Shown here: one piece after another, positions 31,058 to 34,802 of the stretch
Numbering within the stretch: the first letter of the stretch is position 1
How the letters are laid out: each line of letters opens with the position of its first letter
Origin: Phycisphaerae bacterium
GTDB taxonomy: Bacteria; Planctomycetota; Phycisphaerae; Sedimentisphaerales; Anaerobacaceae
Length of the DNA: 34,802 nt
NCBI GenBank assembly: GCA_026386805.1
Contig: JAPLMX010000088.1
Location: forward strand, 1-34,802
Reading direction: 5' to 3'
Program-made: the position numbers and the translations under genes
The notes under the pieces: generated by a model
What the model was told of the DNA's origin: nothing
What the model saw: the letters and a program-made list of their open reading frames with translations, nothing else
Databases searched by the model: none

Positions 31058-32763
31058 CGGACCGCCACCTTCCAAAGCGTGACACTCAACGGCTTGACGG
31101 AAACGACGCCGGCCAGGTCCGCGGCCCCGGCCTCCTGGATGTCCACCTTGCGGGATTCGCCCGGCTGGTTGTAGGCCATCGGGTCGTCACCGGCAATGAC
31201 CCAGGTCTGGGCCTTGCCCGCGAGCTTGACGGGGCCCAGGTTCAGCTTCAGTCGGGCCGCGTCCTTGGTGGGATTGACCACCGCCACGGTCAGGGCCTTC
31301 TTGTCCTGGGTCAAGGCGGCCGAGATATCCAGGGGCGACGCCTTGTGCTCGACGGCCACCGGGATCGTGCCGAAGTGTTGCCGATACAGCCTCAGGGGCA
31401 GGGCCGTGGAGTCGAAATCGGCGGCCGTCTTGGTGGTCTTGATGCACCCGATGACGTTGACCGTTTGGGCGTAGTTGGCCATGAAGATGATGTCGCTGTT
31501 GCGGAAATACTCATGCAGACCCGCGGCGATGCCCAAGGCGTCCTTAAGGAAGTAGCGGGTGCCCAGTTCACCGAAGACATGGGGTCCGTACCAGTAGTTC
31601 CACTCATCCAAGGCGATGCGAACGTCCTTGCCCTTGAGGGACGGCAGCTCCTCGCGGAGCTTGCGATGGGCGTCGGCGATCCGCTTGATGTTGTTGGGGA
31701 TCTGCTGCACGTGCTGGGCGATGTCATCCCTCTTCTGGCAATAGAAGTGCTCGCTGATAAGGTCCATGTGATCGGCGCAACTGGTGAGCATCCCCCGGGT
31801 CCAGCTCCGTGGCCCACCGTCGCCCACGTCGCCGCTGCCGACCGTCTTGATGGTCGGGTCCACTTGGAGCATCTTCTCCTCGACCCAGTTGTGCTTCAGT
31901 ACATAGTGACGCAATTGCATATATCCGAGCTGCCAGTTCCCCCACATCTCATTGCCCACGCACCACCACTTCACGCCGAAAGGCTTGGAGACGCCGTTCT
32001 TGGCCCGCCACTTGCCCATTGGGGTCTCAGTCGAGCCGTTGGCATACTCCACCTCGGCCGCCGCCGAGTAGGCATCGCCAAAGCCGGTGTTGACCGCGAT
32101 CATAGGTTCTGTCTTGATCAGGGAGCAGAGGCGCACGAACTCGTGCATGCCCATATCGTTGGTCTCGATCCCGGTCCACGCCGGATTGGTGCGGGTCGGT
32201 CGCTTGTCCCGGTCGCCCAGGCCGTCCCGCCAGTCGTAGCCGCTCACGAAGTTGCCGCCCGGCCACCGATACACCGGGGCGTTGAGTTGCTTAAGCAACG
32301 CGAGGGTGTCTTTGCGGAAGCCTTCCATGTTGTCGGCAGGCATCAGGGACACGCAACCGATCTTGAGCTTGCCCTTGCCGGCGGTCATGATCGCCAGCTT
32401 GCCATTGTCGCTGTCGGCTCCGGCCGTGAACTTGAAGGCAACCTTGGTGTACTTGGCGCCAATCGACTTGATCGTGTGTACGGCCTTGTCCGCCTCAGCC
32501 TGGCCCCAGGACAGGCTGACGGTCACGGGCGCCACTTTGCCGTCCCCGGCCACATAGAGATATCCCACATACGCCCTGCCCTTGACCAACCCAAGCTCTT
32601 CCTGATAGATACCCACGACAGCTCCGTCGCCTGGCGCATTGATCTGCAGAGACTGGTCGCCACAAAGGCATCCTGTTTGACCATTTCCACGGTCCCTTGG
32701 GGACCGATCACCTTCCAAGGGGACGCGGCCAGCACGCGGGCCTGCTCGCGAGTGAGTCTCCAA
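31054..32763 (-). CDS. GH51 alpha-L-arabinofuranosidase, main part after a frameshift
   Basis: The frame contains nearly all of a GH51 catalytic domain: VYRWPGGNFVSGYDWRDGLG, the acid/base WWCVGNEMWG, the nucleophile region RIALDEWNYWYG and a C-terminal beta domain ending SVTLWKVAVR. GH51 enzymes release terminal arabinofuranose from arabinan, arabinoxylan or arabinogalactan. Residues before about 32662 in this frame are not GH51-like; the true N-terminus lies in the neighbouring frame (next entry), so this part has no proper start or signal. The stop overlaps the ATG of the GH-A gene, so the two would be co-translated if the frame were intact. Confidence 0.8.
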   Translation of the reverse strand: METHSRAGPRAGRVPLEGDRSPRDRGNGQTGCLCGDQSLQINAPGDGAVVGIYQEELGLVKGRAYVGYLYVAGDGKVAPVTVSLSWGQAEADKAVHTIKSIGAKYTKVAFKFTAGADSDNGKLAIMTAGKGKLKIGCVSLMPADNMEGFRKDTLALLKQLNAPVYRWPGGNFVSGYDWRDGLGDRDKRPTRTNPAWTGIETNDMGMHEFVRLCSLIKTEPMIAVNTGFGDAYSAAAEVEYANGSTETPMGKWRAKNGVSKPFGVKWWCVGNEMWGNWQLGYMQLRHYVLKHNWVEEKMLQVDPTIKTVGSGDVGDGGPRSWTRGMLTSCADHMDLISEHFYCQKRDDIAQHVQQIPNNIKRIADAHRKLREELPSLKGKDVRIALDEWNYWYGPHVFGELGTRYFLKDALGIAAGLHEYFRNSDIIFMANYAQTVNVIGCIKTTKTAADFDSTALPLRLYRQHFGTIPVAVEHKASPLDISAALTQDKKALTVAVVNPTKDAARLKLNLGPVKLAGKAQTWVIAGDDPMAYNQPGESRKVDIQEAGAADLAGVVSVKPLSVTLWKVAVR

Positions 32764-33044
32764 ATGTCCTGGTCCGCCGGGACGGGGAAGTAGAACTTAC
32801 GGTCCTCCAGCATCTCGGCCCAGATCCCGCCGTAGATGCAGCGGCCCAGGTGCTCGATGAACTGGCCGTAAATGTACGGACTGATCGGCTCCCGGATCTT
32901 GGCAGCATCGACCGACACCTCGGCCACGGCAGCCGGCTTGGAGGCAGGCGCATTGGCCTCCCCGGCCCACGTACAGACCGCCAGAGCGGCCATTAGACAC
33001 ACCACCACGCCAAGATAGGAACGCCAAGAGAAGTGTTGACCCAT
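32523..33044 (-). CDS. GH51 alpha-L-arabinofuranosidase, N-terminal part before the frameshift
   Basis: From the ATG at 33044 (AAGGAG six bases upstream) the product has a signal peptide, LGVVVCLMAALAVCTWAGEA, and the GH51 opening IREPISPYIYGQFIEHLGRC with GGIWAEMLEDRKFYFP. Homology runs to VEMVKQDAFV at about 32662 and then continues in the other frame as GDQSLQINAPGD. Restoring one G in the GTGGCGACC stretch near 32658-32664 would join them into one protein of about 660 residues. The last 46 or so codons of this frame are out-of-frame read-through. Either a pseudogene or a base-call error. Confidence 0.8.
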   Translation of the reverse strand: MGQHFSWRSYLGVVVCLMAALAVCTWAGEANAPASKPAAVAEVSVDAAKIREPISPYIYGQFIEHLGRCIYGGIWAEMLEDRKFYFPVPADQDIWRLTREQARVLAASPWKVIGPQGTVEMVKQDAFVATSLCRSMRQATELSWVSIRKSLGWSRAGRMWDISMWPGTAKWRP

Positions 33045-33102
33045 GCTTGTCTCCTTTCCAAAACAGAAGCCTTGATCTGCCGCTCACGCAGGCATTAGAG
33101 GA

Positions 33103-33300
33103 ATGGGCGGTGCAGGACTTGAACAAACCGCACTGCCCCTATCAAAAACGCCGATTGCCACACAAAGCGGCACGGAATCCGGCACACTAAACGACGAAAG
33201 CTCTCCCGTCAACCCCAACTTGGTCAAACTCATCGAGGCTTGGCCTACGCTGTCCGACGACACCCGAGCGGCCATTCTGCGGACTGCGGGGGTGAAATGA
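33103..33300 (+). CDS. Small hypothetical protein of a phage-like module
   Basis: The 65-residue product is polar in its first half and ends with LVKLIEAWPTLSDDTRAAIL followed by RTAGVK, a short helical motif I have seen at the C-termini of small planctomycete proteins near integrated elements. The TGA overlaps the ATG of the next gene (ATGA), which supports the frame. The ATG at 33103 has AGAGGA immediately before it, too close for a good ribosome-binding site, so the exact start is uncertain. It diverges from the GH51 gene across about 58 bases. Confidence 0.55.
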   Translation: MGGAGLEQTALPLSKTPIATQSGTESGTLNDESSPVNPNLVKLIEAWPTLSDDTRAAILRTAGVK

Positions 33301-33788
33301 GAGCGGCCCCGGATTTCAGCAAGGAACTGCAACGGGCCTTCGAGGTCGATGAGCGCTGCTTCGATTGCGTCGAGCTTTACCACGGCTGCAATGCCCGACC
33401 AGAGGCCCCAGACTCGCGTTGTGCTGACTACTTTCCCCTGCCCGACGTGGGGGTGAACGGAAGAACCGGGCAGGAGATCCCGCCGTCGAGGATGGGCGAC
33501 CGAAAAGAGCCGCGTATCCGGTCAGACGCCAAGCAAGCGGTCCCAGCACCCGTCGCCCTGGATGGAACCCGCGCCTGCAAGTGTGGCAGGCTGATGGGAA
33601 AGCGCCGCCGACTGTGCGACTACTGCCGGGACTCGAAACGGGCCAAAAGCCAACGGAAGTACCAGATGGACCACAAGCCGTCCAAGACGCTCTCAGGCGT
33701 GCCCCAGGACGCTCAGGGAGAGCCTCTGGTGTGCGTAGAATTTGCGCAAACAGGCGGGAAGGCAGTTTGGCTCGGACTTCGCGGTTAA
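33297..33788 (+). CDS. Hypothetical Cys-rich protein with zinc-ribbon-like motif
   Basis: The 163-residue product has two Cys groups: CFDCVELYHGCNARP near residues 20-35 with a further Cys in RCADYFPL, and CKCGRLMGKRRRLCDYC at about 96-112, spaced like a four-Cys zinc ribbon and followed by a basic stretch (RDSKRAKSQRKYQ). Nucleic-acid binding is plausible but not shown. The ATG overlaps the previous stop, indicating translational coupling in a compact gene string. No family recognised with confidence. Confidence 0.6.
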   Translation: MRAAPDFSKELQRAFEVDERCFDCVELYHGCNARPEAPDSRCADYFPLPDVGVNGRTGQEIPPSRMGDRKEPRIRSDAKQAVPAPVALDGTRACKCGRLMGKRRRLCDYCRDSKRAKSQRKYQMDHKPSKTLSGVPQDAQGEPLVCVEFAQTGGKAVWLGLRG

Positions 33789-33798
33789 CTGTCTACTT

Positions 33799-33822
33799 GG
33801 GCCTTTTAAGGGGCCTTTTAAG
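33799..33822 (+). repeat. Perfect 12-base tandem repeat before a ribosome-binding site
   Basis: GGGCCTTTTAAG occurs twice in tandem. The end of the second copy with the next bases forms AAGGAG (33821-33825 region), the likely ribosome-binding site of the gene at 33836. Confidence 0.75.
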
Positions 33823-33835
33823 GAGCGATTCGAAG

Positions 33836-34330
33836 ATGGCACGGAAACAACCTCAAGACGACGATCAGGAGGCCGTAGAGCAGGCGGGCCAGACGGCCGG
33901 CAATTTCGCTGTGCCGCAAGGAAATGCGGAAGACCATCCGGTGGGCTATGGCAATCCCCCCAAGGAGTACCAGTTCAAGCCAGGCGAGTCCGGCAATCCC
34001 GATGGTTCGCCGAAGCATCGCACGAATCTGTGGGTGTGGTTCACGAAGTACATGAACATGACCGACGCAGAGAGCGCCGGGCTCGATGCCGCCCAGCTCA
34101 CACAGGCACAGCAAACCGCCCGGAGCCTGGTTGAGAAGGTCAAGGCCGGTGAGAAGGTGGGCTCGACAATCATGGCCCGGTACATCGTGGACCGGGAGGA
34201 AGGCAAGGCCGCCGAGCACCTGATCCTGGACAATGGCGCCGAGCTGTCCCACGAGGAGTGCGAGGAAATCAGGAAGCAGATGCGGGAGAGGTTCGAAACC
34301 AATGCCGGTCAAAGGAGCAAGCCAGCATGA
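33836..34330 (+). CDS. DUF5681-like phage-associated protein
   Basis: The 164-residue product contains GYGNPPKEYQFKPGESGNPD at about 38-57, close to the GNPPxxxxFKPGxSGNPxGRPK signature of DUF5681, a domain usually encoded beside phage packaging genes. A helical region follows (LTQAQQTARSLVEKVKAGEK and the ARYIVDREEGKAAEHL segment). An open frame continues upstream but the ATG is preferred because AAGGAG precedes it by ten bases. The stop overlaps the next gene's ATG. A DNA-binding role near packaging is inferred from family context only. Confidence 0.75.
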   Translation: MARKQPQDDDQEAVEQAGQTAGNFAVPQGNAEDHPVGYGNPPKEYQFKPGESGNPDGSPKHRTNLWVWFTKYMNMTDAESAGLDAAQLTQAQQTARSLVEKVKAGEKVGSTIMARYIVDREEGKAAEHLILDNGAELSHEECEEIRKQMRERFETNAGQRSKPA

Positions 34331-34695
34331 ACATCGAGCGGAGAATCGAGAAGGCCGAGAAGGCTGTCGGAATCGAGGCGGAGCCTGTAACCCTCACCGT
34401 GATTATCATCAGCGTGGACTGGGACGCGGATGAGACCCTCCCGCACTTTCCTGAGCCTGTCGCCGAATGGGTGACGCTGCAAAAGGCAATGGACGAAGCA
34501 GAACGGACGCGGTTGCCTTGCGTCTTCGAGCCAAACCCATTTGCGGAATATGAGGCCCGGCATGGGCTGGAGCCGGGTACACTGGCCAAACATGAGCTTC
34601 GCGGGAAGGTGCCGTTTGCGGAACTGCTGCGGGCGACGACGGGGCGGACAGATGAGCAATGGACGAAATCGGACGAAAGCGAACGGTTGGGGTGA
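34327..34695 (+). CDS. Hypothetical protein of the phage-like module
   Basis: The 122-residue, acidic product begins with a charged helix (MNIERRIEKAEKAVGIE) followed by a beta segment (VTLTVIIISVDWDAD) and a C-terminal helical part. It overlaps the preceding gene by four bases (ATGA), and AAAGGAGC lies about ten bases upstream. No family recognised. Confidence 0.6.
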   Translation: MNIERRIEKAEKAVGIEAEPVTLTVIIISVDWDADETLPHFPEPVAEWVTLQKAMDEAERTRLPCVFEPNPFAEYEARHGLEPGTLAKHELRGKVPFAELLRATTGRTDEQWTKSDESERLG

Positions 34696-34700
34696 AGATC

Positions 34701-34802
34701 ATGGTGGAAGAAGTCAAACTGACGACGAAACAACTGAAGGCAATGCCGACTCTGCTGGCGGCCCGGAACTATGAGCAAGGCTGCGAGGCGGCGGGAATCT
34801 CC
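34701..34802 (+). CDS. Partial gene, helix-turn-helix start resembling small terminase
   Basis: Thirty-four codons are visible before the window ends: MVEEVKLTTKQLKAMPTLL, then AARNYEQGCEAAGIS. The pattern of LT-KQ...A...LL followed by an AAGIS turn matches the N-terminal helix-turn-helix of phage small terminase-like proteins. GGGGTG lies six bases before the ATG; a GTG at 34692 overlapping the previous stop is the alternative start. Following a DUF5681-like gene, this fits a packaging region. Confidence 0.55.
   Translation, partial: MVEEVKLTTKQLKAMPTLLAARNYEQGCEAAGIS

Overview
The window looks like a piece of a high-GC planctomycete chromosome, probably of the Phycisphaerae type. This is inferred from three secreted pseudopilin-like proteins with the [13 protein letters not shown] leader, a cluster of secreted glycoside hydrolases, a Tat-exported sugar isomerase-like protein, and unusually many short interspersed repeats. 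No rRNA, tRNA, transposase or true CRISPR array was seen.

Layout. Positions 1-814 hold only the first codons of a leftward gene and several palindromic repeats. A pseudopilin gene (815-1591) is followed by a tripartite RND efflux operon on the + strand: TolC-like channel, lipoprotein adaptor and RND pump (1770-7768). On the - strand come a small secreted DUF3471-like protein (7806-8264) and the operon MoxR ATPase, DUF58 protein, transglutaminase-like membrane protein (12969 down to 8381). A gene-free repeat island (12970-14801) precedes a Tex-family RNA-binding protein (14802-17072), which ends base-to-base against two leftward pseudopilin genes (17073-18726).

From 18.9 to 33.0 kb lies a carbohydrate region: a Tat-exported TIM-barrel isomerase-like protein, a divergent MFS transporter, a GH2 enzyme fused to an alpha/beta-hydrolase, a GH97 enzyme, a clan GH-A glycosidase and a GH51 arabinofuranosidase. 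The enzyme set suggests degradation of galactose- and arabinose-rich plant polysaccharide; this is inference. Several genes here are broken: an in-frame TGA splits the GH2-esterase, a PQQ-repeat gene is joined out of frame to the tail of a histidine kinase, and GH51 carries a one-base frameshift. From 33103 to the right edge, tightly overlapping small + strand genes (a DUF5681-like protein, then an HTH start resembling a small terminase) look like the left part of a phage-derived module.

The most unusual signal is a set of heptanucleotide tandem repeats, in at least three sequence families (AATCCGA/AATCCGC, GCGGAGG/GCGGACG, GACTACC). They lie inside reading frames without breaking them. Two neighbouring genes (DUF58 and transglutaminase) carry the same stem-loop element: six heptamers around a nearly identical 19-nt loop, in the same reading frame, adding the peptide LN(K/E)TLEPNPQSA to both proteins. 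Other palindromic repeats sit in the signal-peptide regions of the efflux adaptor and the GH-A enzyme.
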